NCBI GenBank assembly: GCA_020466095.1
Contig: CM035808.1
Coordinates: 70,829,152-70,893,151, forward strand
From: Chlorops oryzae
Taxonomy: Eukaryota > Arthropoda > Insecta > Diptera > Chloropidae
DNA length: 64,000 nucleotides
Direction: 5' to 3'
Of this stretch, positions 43,319 through 52,238 are shown in pieces; positions within the stretch are counted from its first letter, which is position 1; each line of letters starts with the position of its first letter. The position numbers and the translations under genes were made by a program. Under the pieces are notes generated by a model that saw nothing but the letters and a program-made list of their open reading frames with translations, made no database searches and was not told where the DNA came from.

Positions 43319-43896
43319 TATGATCAATGCCGACCTGACATAATTAACTTTTACAGAAAAAATTTTTCTCCCATGTCACAGACTTCATTCGATTTCAAAC
43401 CAAATCGAATTTCCGAAAACGACCTGTTCTGAAAAACGAACGATTCGCTTTTTCTTTTTAAAATTTTCATTCTTTATAAAATAGCATCTTCTTCGATTTG
43501 ACAGGTAGGGGAAAATGGTCGAATTCTGACCCCTTAAGAAATTTTGCTATAAGCTACAAACGCTGACACTAAAGATAAAAACTTAACACGCCATTAGCAA
43601 GAGAATATCATTACCTTCGTGTTTGCAGTAAAAAAAGTTCATCAAGAGTCTACTTAATAGAGACTATTTTAGAAACAATCAGTATACTAAAATTTGAAGG
43701 TTTGAAAATTGGTGTTCTAAATATGACCCTCATCTCTTGTTTTAGAACCTGAGAAACGCTGTACCTAATGATACCAACTGTTCTGATTGAGGCAGGACAA
43801 GTTCTGATTTGCAGAAGCCAGTTCTGATTTAGTTTTAAGAACAATCAGAACTCTGATTTTCTGGAATGTGTTCTGATTTGTTCTGATTTGCCATAG
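43319..43896. repeat. Host site of element E with clustered GTTCTGATTT words
   Basis: At 43765-43890 the word TTCTGATT recurs at least five times, plus inverted AATCAGAAC copies. On the other side of element E (about 51245-51290) GTTCTGATTT recurs again, and GCTGTAC..ATGATACCAA (about 43757) matches 51355-51375 in inverted orientation. This looks like an older inverted-repeat element into which E inserted. Confidence 0.5.
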
Positions 43897-43900
43897 ATAT

Positions 43901-44447
43901 TGTAGTGTATCCTTCGCGTAGAAGAATTAATATTTTTATTTTATAGTTTTTATTTCTTTATATCCTAAAGGTTTTTATTTTGTTATGTCCCGCTATTGCT
44001 GAGCGGCAGGACTCGCAAATCTATTTGGCGGCTAGCGCCCAATATCTCTATATTTATACGGCGGAGATACGCCAAAGGAGTCAGCGACTAGCGCTTAATT
44101 CACCTTTTTATATTTATCCGGCGAAAGGTGCGCCAAATCGAGAATGGATAAGCAAAGGGTTTCGCATGTAAATCCAATCTGAAGTTCCAACTGAACTTCA
44201 AGCTTTATTTATATCAAAAATATGTTAAGTAAGCATAAATGAATTACAATTGGAAAATATAGAATCTTATGAATTAGCTTGTGAGGTATGCTGACAAAAC
44301 ACTTTCCCACGATTCGACGACGCTGCCTGCAAAATATGTTGCTCATGCAATGAGTGCAGCTTGCAAGGTATTTGGTCATATGAAACCATTTATGTCGTGA
44401 ATGAAGTGGAAAAATGAGTTTGTGCGTTCGTGTGTATACATACTACA
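43901..44447 (-). repeat. 3' LTR of element E
   Basis: 547 bp, TGTAGTG...TACTACA ends. The same sequence is at 50127-50673. Confidence 0.93.
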
Positions 44448-44459
44448 CCCTCACCCTCT
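44448..44459 (-). promoter_or_regulatory. Polypurine tract of element E
   Basis: Minus-strand AGAGGGTGAGGG ends at the LTR boundary. A long T-tract (44470-44505) lies just beyond it. Confidence 0.8.
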
Positions 44460-44465
44460 AGAGAA

Positions 44466-44506
<41 letters not shown>

Positions 44507-44671
44507 TATATACATACGAAGTAGAAAATTATTTGTGTTAAGCATCTTAGAATATAGTATTGCCTTAAAATCTAAATTTCGCCTTAAAAGTTTAATTATC
44601 GTGTAAAATTTTACTTATCGCATGCTTCTAACTAATGCTTAATATATAGTATCTATATTTTGTGTATTTTC

Positions 44672-47600
44672 TTACTCACATAGTTTTAAATTGTTGTTAT
44701 GCACTAGTTTTCTTTTATTCTTATACAATATTACTGAATTAACACCTTGTCGTTCTAATATCTTAAAAGGACCTTCATAAGGACTGTCTAATTTCTTACC
44801 TGCATAATTTCTTAAGAAAACTAGGCTACCTATCTTAAATTCAATAGGATTTGAAATCTTGTCAAAACATTCTTTATTTTTAATTTTTGAGTTAATCAAA
44901 TACTTTCTTGCATTCTCATGTGCGTTTTGTAATCTCACTTTGAGCTCATTTTGAAAACGATCAAAATTGTAAATAGGTTCGTTACTGTAAATCTTTGTTG
45001 GCAAGCTTGGTAATCTTCCAAATATTAATTCAAAGGGGGTGTATTTTGTGCTCGTATGTGGAGTGGTATTATAAGAGAACGTATAGTAAGGTATATTCTT
45101 ATCCCATTCTGCGTCTTCAGTGCAACATAAAAGATATTCGTTGAAAATTCTATGATTTCTTTCTATTCCACCTAAAGATTCGTGGTGATAGGGTGTTGAG
45201 GTTTTTTGTTCAATGTTTAATAAACTACAAATTTCTGAAATAGTTTGATTTACAAATTCTTTTCCCATATCTGTTTTCATTGTTTTTAAATGACCATATT
45301 TTAAAATGAATTTTTCTACTATCGTTTTTGCTACTTCTAATGATTCTTTAGATGTCATAGGGAAAGCTTCGACGTATTTGGTTAAGTCGCATTGTAGAGT
45401 TAAAATATATCTGAAATTATTTGATGGGCGTAAGGGTCCTATTGTGTCAATTGATACTACTTCAAAAGAACTAGAAGGGGTTTCAGTGATTATCATCTTC
45501 TCTTTAGTATGTACGGTAATTTTATTTTTCTTGCAAATTTCGCAATTTTGTATGAATTTCTTTACCATTTTATTCATACCTTTCCAGACATAGCGTTGTT
45601 TCAACTTAGCTATTGTCCTGTTTACACCGGTGTGACCTCCGAGTAAAGATAAATGATTTTCTTTAATGAAACGTAACTGATCAGGTTCGTTATTAATTGA
45701 TTCGGGGGGTTTGAATAAAATAATTGTTATGGGAGTGCACAATCCCTTATTCATGTGTTTCTGCAGTGTCTCTTCATATAAAATTTTTAATTCTTGTTGA
45801 CTCATAGATTCAAATACTAGGTCCTTCTTGGAAAGAGCTAGCTTACTTATGCCATTGCTTTGTAGTACTGGAATCAGCTTCTCCAAGACCTGGCTTGTGC
45901 AGTATGGTTTATCGCTTGATTCAATCAAAACATTGTTTTTAATTATGGCAAAAGTCTGCAGATTTTTACGCTTTGTACATTTATTCTCCCTTTGTGTTTG
46001 CACAAATTTAAGAATTGGCAAATTTCGAACATCCGAAATAGATATGCATTCCCACATGTGCGGATAGCTAATCCTCTTTGTGGGGGTAGGTGTTCTATTT
46101 GGACGGGTCACATTTTTATTTGTACTTCTAGTTATTGCTGCAATGCATGGTATCAAAGTTTTTAATTCATTAGAATTTACTGGAATTCTAGAAAGTGCAT
46201 CAGCATTAGTGTTTAATTTTCCTTGTTTATAAATAATTTCAAAATCATATTCCATGAGATCCATTCGAATTCTGGTGAGTTTTGAAGAGGGGTTTTTGTG
46301 TTTAAACAATGAAACTAATGGTCTATGATCTGTTACTATTTTGAAAGTTTTTCCATAGAGGTAAGGTCTGAAATGATTTATCGCCCAATAAATAGCTAAA
46401 AGTTCTTTTTCTATTATTGGTTTATTTAGTTCGTGTGTATTTAAAGATCTACTGGCATATGCAATAGGAAGATCGGATCCTATGGTACCTTGAGAAAGTA
46501 CTGAACCAAGGGCGTAGTTTGAGGCGTCTGTGGTTAGAATGAATTCTTTTTGAAGATTTGGATATTGTAAGATTGGTGGGTTAATGAGTGAGTTTTTTAA
46601 TATTTGAAATGATTTTTCGCATTCAGGGCTCCAATTAAAAACTACGTTCTTTTTGAGTAAATTATTCAGGGGGTTTGCCATTTCTGCAAAGTTTTTTACG
46701 AATTTTCTATAATAATTGCAAAATGCAACGAATCTTCTTACTTCATTTGAATTTGTAGGTCTTGGAAAGTCTTTCACTACCTTGCATTTTTCTGGGTCAG
46801 CTGTTACACCAAGGTCTGTTATTTTATGACCTAAAAATATTACTTCGTTTTTAAAAAAGTTACATTTTGATGCATTTAACTGTAAATTGTATTTTTGTAA
46901 TCTTTGGAATACTTGTTGAAGATTTGAATTATGCTCTGATATTGTTTTGCCAAAAACTATAATGTCGTCTATATATATAAAGCATATATTGTCTAAGCCT
47001 GAGAGTGCTATTGTCAACATTCTTTGAAAACTGTTTGAAGCTAATTTTAATCCAAATGGAACGGTTTTAAAATGATAATGTCCGTTGTTTGTTGAAAAAG
47101 CTGTTAAAGGTCTTGATTGTTTACTGAGCGGAATTTGATGGAATGAATTTGTCATGTCTAATGTGGAGAAATATTTAGCACCTTCTAATTTATCGAGTAC
47201 ATCCTCCAATCTTGAAATGGGAAATTTGTCATCGACTAGTTTTTTATTTAGCTGGCGAAAATCAACTACTAATCGCCATTTTTTTTCTTGTCCTGAGTCT
47301 TTTTTTGGTACTATTAGTAAAGGTGAATTGTAGGGGCTAGTAGAATGTTCAATAATGCCTTTGTTTAGCAGTTCTTGAACCTGTTTATTGATTTCATTTA
47401 GTTGGCTATGGGGAAGGCGATAATTTTTAATATAAATAGGACTGTAGTCTGTTAGTACTAGCTTTTGTTCATAAAAGTTATTAACTGATAATTCTTCATT
47501 GTTTAAATAAAATAGATTTTGAAATTTATTGCAAAGAGCCGTTATTGATTTGCTAGTGGAATAGTCTAAATTTTGTAAATTCAAAAGCGTTTTCAACTTT

Positions 47601-48073
47601 AACCATCGCAAGTTTAAATCGTTGGTGGACAAATATTTTTGTTTCCTTATATTAGTGAGAAGAACTTCTTTGGGAATTAAATCAAAAATGTGGTCGATGC
47701 CTCTATGTGTAAAAGAAAAGGTAAAATTTTCATAGTTAATCTTTGCTCTGAACTTTGCAAAAAAATCTCTTCCTAAAATTCCACTTGACCTTATAGGAAA
47801 TGAATCATCTACAACACTGAATTTGTGTCTTAAAACACTATCCTCTATATTTATAGGCAAAATACATGTCCCTAAAGTCACAATGTCTTTCTTTGAGATT
47901 CCTGAAATTGCACATGAGTCGCTACTGTCAATGCATATATTACACAAATGTTCATATTTAATTAATGATATATCTGCCCCTGTATCTATTAAAAATGAAA
48001 GAATGTTATTATTACATTTAATATAAGCATAATTACTGTGATCAAAATTTACAGTGAAATGAAAAATTTTCAT
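44672..48073 (-). CDS. Element E Pol polyprotein
   Basis: 1133 codons without a stop. Protease near residue 30 (LIDTGADISL) with GILGRDF near 100. RT about 215-420 (KKWRLVVDFRQLN, YIDDIIVFG), RNase H about 500-640 (LTTDASNYALGSVLSQ, VTDHRPLVSLF, NADALSR). Integrase about 760-1010 with an HHCC finger (GGHTG...CEICKKNK) and DDE residues in SIDTIGPL, MKTDMGKE and GGIERNHR. All catalytic residues I can check are present. Pol is -1 relative to gag, its ATG is 17 bp past the gag stop, and the frame is open back ~30 nt into gag, so either a -1 shift or reinitiation could express it. Confidence 0.93.
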   Translation of the reverse strand: MKIFHFTVNFDHSNYAYIKCNNNILSFLIDTGADISLIKYEHLCNICIDSSDSCAISGISKKDIVTLGTCILPINIEDSVLRHKFSVVDDSFPIRSSGILGRDFFAKFRAKINYENFTFSFTHRGIDHIFDLIPKEVLLTNIRKQKYLSTNDLNLRWLKLKTLLNLQNLDYSTSKSITALCNKFQNLFYLNNEELSVNNFYEQKLVLTDYSPIYIKNYRLPHSQLNEINKQVQELLNKGIIEHSTSPYNSPLLIVPKKDSGQEKKWRLVVDFRQLNKKLVDDKFPISRLEDVLDKLEGAKYFSTLDMTNSFHQIPLSKQSRPLTAFSTNNGHYHFKTVPFGLKLASNSFQRMLTIALSGLDNICFIYIDDIIVFGKTISEHNSNLQQVFQRLQKYNLQLNASKCNFFKNEVIFLGHKITDLGVTADPEKCKVVKDFPRPTNSNEVRRFVAFCNYYRKFVKNFAEMANPLNNLLKKNVVFNWSPECEKSFQILKNSLINPPILQYPNLQKEFILTTDASNYALGSVLSQGTIGSDLPIAYASRSLNTHELNKPIIEKELLAIYWAINHFRPYLYGKTFKIVTDHRPLVSLFKHKNPSSKLTRIRMDLMEYDFEIIYKQGKLNTNADALSRIPVNSNELKTLIPCIAAITRSTNKNVTRPNRTPTPTKRISYPHMWECISISDVRNLPILKFVQTQRENKCTKRKNLQTFAIIKNNVLIESSDKPYCTSQVLEKLIPVLQSNGISKLALSKKDLVFESMSQQELKILYEETLQKHMNKGLCTPITIILFKPPESINNEPDQLRFIKENHLSLLGGHTGVNRTIAKLKQRYVWKGMNKMVKKFIQNCEICKKNKITVHTKEKMIITETPSSSFEVVSIDTIGPLRPSNNFRYILTLQCDLTKYVEAFPMTSKESLEVAKTIVEKFILKYGHLKTMKTDMGKEFVNQTISEICSLLNIEQKTSTPYHHESLGGIERNHRIFNEYLLCCTEDAEWDKNIPYYTFSYNTTPHTSTKYTPFELIFGRLPSLPTKIYSNEPIYNFDRFQNELKVRLQNAHENARKYLINSKIKNKECFDKISNPIEFKIGSLVFLRNYAGKKLDSPYEGPFKILERQGVNSVILYKNKRKLVHNNNLKLCE

Positions 48074-48090
48074 ATAATTCCCCGAGTGAC

Positions 48091-49449
48091 CTAATCTGCT
48101 ACCTGTTCGGTATCGGGGGTACTCAAGTTTCCCTGTTGCTCTGTGCCATTTACAAAAAATGCATTATGCCTTACATTATTTTGGCTTTGAGAGTTATTCG
48201 AATTTGAATTCGCACGAGCATTGTTGTTGTTGTGCCTTTGATTTTGGAAATTGTTGTTGTTGTTGTATTGTGCACTTTGCTGATATGCGAGACGATCGCG
48301 GGTGCCTTGTCGGTTACCGTTGTTGTTGTTGTTGTTGTTGTAGCGATTGTTGAAGCGGTTGTTGTAATTGTTGTTGTTGTTTCCTCTGCGATCGTATTGC
48401 TGCTGTCTGTTGTATGTTTGGTTGTTTTGATGACTTGAGTTTGTCGAATGATTTTGTTGTGTCTGTCTGTTGTTATCATGTCTCCTATTACAATTTTGCC
48501 TCTGCTGATTACCTTTATGCTGGTTTTTTCCGTTGCGCTGTCTATACATCATGATACGAGCTTCTTCCGTATGATCTGATTCTTGCGCTATTTGGAGAGC
48601 CTCATTAAAAGTGGTGACTCTACTTGCTGCAATTGTTTGTGCTATGTTAGCATTTGTTATGCCTCGTTTTAGCACATTAAGGGCTATCACATCATTTGAT
48701 TTGATTATAGCTGCCTTTTCTGCTGGTGTTTGCAGCGTTGAAATTTGTATTGAATTTAATTCCGAAATTAAACTTTCGATGGTTTCAGCGAATTTAGATA
48801 TTGGTTTTCGGCCTTGTGTTGCTCTGGATAATTCATCTAATACAGTGTTTGCAGTTTTTCTGGGCTTGAATATTGCCTTTAAATTTTGTATTAAATTTTC
48901 TATGCCAGTTGTGCCAAGTAATTCGAGTTTTGTTTTTACTTTATCTGGTATTTTGGTGTTGAAGACTAATGCAAAATAAGTGGGTTTTTTACTATCTGGA
49001 ATTTCTGCGTTAAATAATTTGATTAAGTTGATAAATTTTTGAGCATCTTCTAATCTGCCTGAAAATTCTGGTATGGCCTTAGTGTACTGTATCACGTTGA
49101 AGTTTGATTCTGTCATTCTTGTTTCTTTTTTATTTTTCTGGTATAATGATAAAAAGGACGAAACGCACGTTGCAATGACTTTAAATGTTATTAATTTTCT
49201 ATGGTCTTCCAATTTGCTGTTCAAAATCGTGAGGATAGCAAAATATAATTCTCTTGCTGTTTTTGTGGCTGCTGTTTGAAAATTTTCCTCCGCGTCTTTA
49301 ATAGCGTCGATCAGCCCGTTGTACAATTTTTCATTTTCTTCCTTTTTACTTATGAGAGTTTTCTTTGTGTATTTTCTCGTCGGGGTCTTTTTGAGATTGG
49401 ACAAGTTATGTTTTAGACGCGCAAGTATTTCTTGCGTCAATGCTTCCAT
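48091..49449 (-). CDS. Element E Gag
   Basis: 452 codons. The N-terminal ~300 residues are helix-rich and capsid-like. The C-terminal ~140 residues are an Asn/Gln/Arg-rich tail, encoded by GTT-rich repeats on the plus strand (about 48190-48500), in place of CCHC knuckles. Gag assembles particles; the basic Asn-rich tail probably binds RNA (inference). The start is 6 bp after the stop of the upstream small ORF. Confidence 0.9.
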   Translation of the reverse strand: MEALTQEILARLKHNLSNLKKTPTRKYTKKTLISKKEENEKLYNGLIDAIKDAEENFQTAATKTARELYFAILTILNSKLEDHRKLITFKVIATCVSSFLSLYQKNKKETRMTESNFNVIQYTKAIPEFSGRLEDAQKFINLIKLFNAEIPDSKKPTYFALVFNTKIPDKVKTKLELLGTTGIENLIQNLKAIFKPRKTANTVLDELSRATQGRKPISKFAETIESLISELNSIQISTLQTPAEKAAIIKSNDVIALNVLKRGITNANIAQTIAASRVTTFNEALQIAQESDHTEEARIMMYRQRNGKNQHKGNQQRQNCNRRHDNNRQTQQNHSTNSSHQNNQTYNRQQQYDRRGNNNNNYNNRFNNRYNNNNNNNGNRQGTRDRLAYQQSAQYNNNNNFQNQRHNNNNARANSNSNNSQSQNNVRHNAFFVNGTEQQGNLSTPDTEQVAD

Positions 49450-49455
49450 ATATGA

Positions 49456-49698
49456 TTAGTTGGATCTGACGTCAGTAAGGCATGCCACAGATCTAGCTGC
49501 TTTAAGAGCTTCTTGCCTTTTATTCTTTTTGTTTATTCTATAAATTTTAAGGGTTAAATTCAATATGCAAATGATTAGAATTGCCCATAAAATGACTTCG
49601 TGTTGATCCAGGACTTCTGAATGATAATTTTGATTGTTGATTATCTGAACCTGCGGGTCTCCCGATTGTGTTGTTGGCTTAGAGTTTGTGGTTCCCAT
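49456..49698 (-). CDS. Small predicted myristoylated membrane protein upstream of gag
   Basis: 80 codons starting MGTTNSKP, which fits the N-myristoylation pattern (Gly2, Ser6), followed by a hydrophobic span (VILWAILIICILNLTLKIY, about residues 35-53) and a Lys/Arg-rich C-terminus. The ATG is the first long frame after the primer site and the stop is 6 bp before the gag start, a spacing suited to reinitiation. It would sit at a membrane. I do not recognise a named family. Similar small upstream frames may exist in related elements, but I cannot confirm this. Confidence 0.6.
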   Translation of the reverse strand: MGTTNSKPTTQSGDPQVQIINNQNYHSEVLDQHEVILWAILIICILNLTLKIYRINKKNKRQEALKAARSVACLTDVRSN

Positions 49699-50112
49699 GG
49701 TTTTTGGAAATGAAATGTATTTGTATTTCTCAAATGTGGATTTTTGTCTTCTAAGTATTTTCCATGAAGCATATATTTCGGTGAGCGTCTTCAGTCGTCT
49801 ATGACACAGAGCAATTACAATATATTGGGAAACATATATATACTTTTTTTTTTTTTTTTTGAAACTTTAATGAAAATTTTTGTATGTGATTCTCATCTCA
49901 ATTTGTCTGAGCGTATATAAAAAAAAATTCCATGTATTTGTTCAAAGCTTTAAAATTGAGTGGAGATAAACAAAATTAATTTATGGCAAGGCTGCTAGTG
50001 CTATGGTTAAAATAAAAATTTTTTTTTTTTTGAAATTTCTGCTTAGGCAAAGGAATTGTCGTTTTTTTTTTTTTTTTTTCAAAGGAAAGGATCAGAAGGA
50101 TCCAAATTTGGT
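49699..50112 (-). other. Leader of element E
   Basis: Non-coding region between the primer site and the small ORF, with T-rich tracts at 49844-49860, 50021-50032 and 50062-50079. Confidence 0.65.
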
Positions 50113-50126
50113 CGGCAGGATCGCCA
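50113..50126 (-). promoter_or_regulatory. tRNA primer-binding site of element E
   Basis: Minus-strand TGGCGATCCTGCCG directly adjoins the 5' LTR. It is close to the complement of an insect tRNA-Arg(ACG) 3' end, with one or two mismatches by my recollection. This differs from the tRNA-Ser type of elements A and B. Confidence 0.78.
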
Positions 50127-50673
50127 TGTAGTGTATCCTTCGCGTAGAAGAATTAATATTTTTATTTTATAGTTTTTATTTCTTTATATCCTAAAGGTTT
50201 TTATTTTGTTATGTCCCGCTATTGCTGAGCGGCAGGACTCGCAAATCTATTTGGCGGCTAGCGCCCAATATCTCTATATTTATACGGCGGAGATACGCCA
50301 AAGGAGTCAGCGACTAGCGCTTAATTCACCTTTTTATATTTATCCGGCGAAAGGTGCGCCAAATCGAGAATGGATAAGCAAAGGGTTTCGCATGTAAATC
50401 CAATCTGAAGTTCCAACTGAACTTCAAGCTTTATTTATATCAAAAATATGTTAAGTAAGCATAAATGAATTACAATTGGAAAATATAGAATCTTATGAAT
50501 TAGCTTGTGAGGTATGCTGACAAAACACTTTCCCACGATTCGACGACGCTGCCTGCAAAATATGTTGCTCATGCAATGAGTGCAGCTTGCAAGGTATTTG
50601 GTCATATGAAACCATTTATGTCGTGAATGAAGTGGAAAAATGAGTTTGTGCGTTCGTGTGTATACATACTACA
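50127..50673 (-). repeat. 5' LTR of element E
   Basis: 547 bp, same as 43901-44447. Target duplication ATAT follows at 50674-50677. Confidence 0.93.
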
Positions 50674-50876
50674 ATATCTAAATATGGGAATCCGCATGTC
50701 CACCAACATTCATTTAAATGACCATTCATCCACTATTTCATTTTTAAATTTAAAATCTAATAATCGATAGCATATATGTATATCGAAGCTCATTGCAACA
50801 ATATAAGACAAACATTGACATCCCTATTCGCTAATTCATTTTCTTCTTCGTTTTTTTCGTTTGAACAAACGCAATA

Positions 50877-51058
50877 TTACATGATCAATCGAAATATGAT
50901 TTTAAAGCAAGCAAAGAAGTAACGGCAGCCACGGCAAGTGCTAACAGCACAAGCACTTCAGCAAGCACTGCCACCACTGGAGGAAGTGATATATCGGTGT
51001 GCATTAATGATTCAGCCAGTATCGGGGATACAAAAGTTTTAATTGTTATGGAAATGTA
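50877..51058 (+). other. Exon-like Ser/Thr/Ala-rich open stretch
   Basis: An open stretch of ~60 codons without its own ATG ends at TAA (51056-51058). It includes ATASANSTSTSASTATTGG and then a less biased segment (SDISVCINDSASIGDTKVL). A pyrimidine-rich run precedes it (about 50838-50862). The composition and higher GC stand out from the flanks. It could be a captured exon or remnant of a transposon gene; no family is recognised. Confidence 0.3.
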
Positions 51059-51825
51059 ATTTTTTTTATGTTCAGCAGAATCCTGAGGTTTAGGTTTTAT
51101 TGTTGTTTTAATAAAAGTGTTCTCAAAAATAATGTTAATTTGGTTTGATTTCCCTCATGTTTTAATAACTGACCCTTGTTTTTTGTTAAGATTTGCCTAG
51201 AGGTGTAAAAAATGTTCTAAAATATAGACTCAGATTTTAAGATGTAGTCTGGTTTTTGTTCTGATTTATGTTCTGATTTTTCTAGCCCATTTTCTGAACA
51301 GTTCTGCCTCTTGAAATCGTTTTGTGGCCGAAGTTCTGCTTTTTCTTACCAAACAATTGGTATCATAAGCTGTACGCAAATCATATCCTATTGTATTCAG
51401 CAATATCTGAAGTTTATTCTTGCGAAAAAAATAGATTAATAACGCATTAGAATTCGGTTTTTGGAAATAAGCGTTTTTTGGAATTAGTATGAAAATCGGG
51501 GGTCAAATTATTTCACACGGTTCACTTTCTATAAAAATCTATTTTTTAAGAAACCTTATATTTTTTCTAAAGTTTATATTTTTCCTTTAAAACCCCTTTA
51601 CACTACTATCACACACCATTTTATATTATGAAAAAAATCTAAATCACGTTAAATTACCGATTTTTTCTAAAGCATACAAGTTATAATTTTTATATAGAAA
51701 ATTTAAACTTCTAAATTTCTAATTTTACTTATGAATTAAAAATTTTAACAAAGTTGCTTAAAAATCAGCAGCATTATATATCAGAATTACCCCACTTTCC
51801 CCTAGCATAGAAAAAACGAAAAAAT

Positions 51826-52238
51826 ATGCCAATGCGAACAATTTTAGCTCTGCAGCAAAGTGCTGCAAGAGAGAGTATTCGTAAATCACGATTTTAGCAT
51901 CGGCAATTTCGAAACAGTTCCGATCCGTTATCATTTTTGGACTCTGTGTAAGTAATGATGAATTACTTTTTAAGAACAAGTCAATTGTTATATATATCAC
52001 TAATTTTTATTACAGATTTATATTTGTGAACAGATTAAACAAAGAAGCATTTGAGTATATTCTAATGAAGATTGTCGCACGGCTTCAAAGGTCATCAATC
52101 CCTATAAAAATTCACCTCGCAGCGGCTTTACGTTTTCTGGCTTTCGGTTCGTTTCAAGCTGTGATAGGTCGTGATATACAAATAAGCCTACCTCGAACGA
52201 CAGTAATAAAGGTTCTTTGGAAGGCATTTTCAGACTAA
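51826..52238 (+). pseudogene. HARBI1/PIF-Harbinger transposase N-terminal fragment with intron
   Basis: Exon 1 (51826-51947) begins with ATG and exon 2 (52016-52238) contains FEYILMKIVARL and LAAALRFLAFGSFQ, typical of the Harbinger nuclease N-terminus. The 68-bp gap has a GTAAGT donor (51948) and a TTATTACAG acceptor (ends 52015), and splicing keeps the frame. A TAG at 51895-51897 interrupts exon 1. The frame ends at 52236-52238, about a third of the usual length, so the catalytic domain is missing. Family assignment is by recognised motif pattern. Confidence 0.68.

Larger units (their letters stand above)
43901..50673 (-). mobile_element. Intact Ty3/Gypsy element E
   Basis: 6773 bp with two 547-bp LTRs, target duplication ATAT (43897-43900 and 50674-50677), primer site, polypurine tract, and open small ORF, gag and pol. 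The LTRs have equal length and I saw no differences, so it is very young and perhaps active. There is no env frame. Gag lacks CCHC knuckles and is Asn-rich. Confidence 0.94.

Noticed and set aside
43980..44171. 63-codon plus frame present twice (also 50206-50397)
   Set aside because: Duplicated only because it is in both LTRs of element E; antisense to the element and without motifs.
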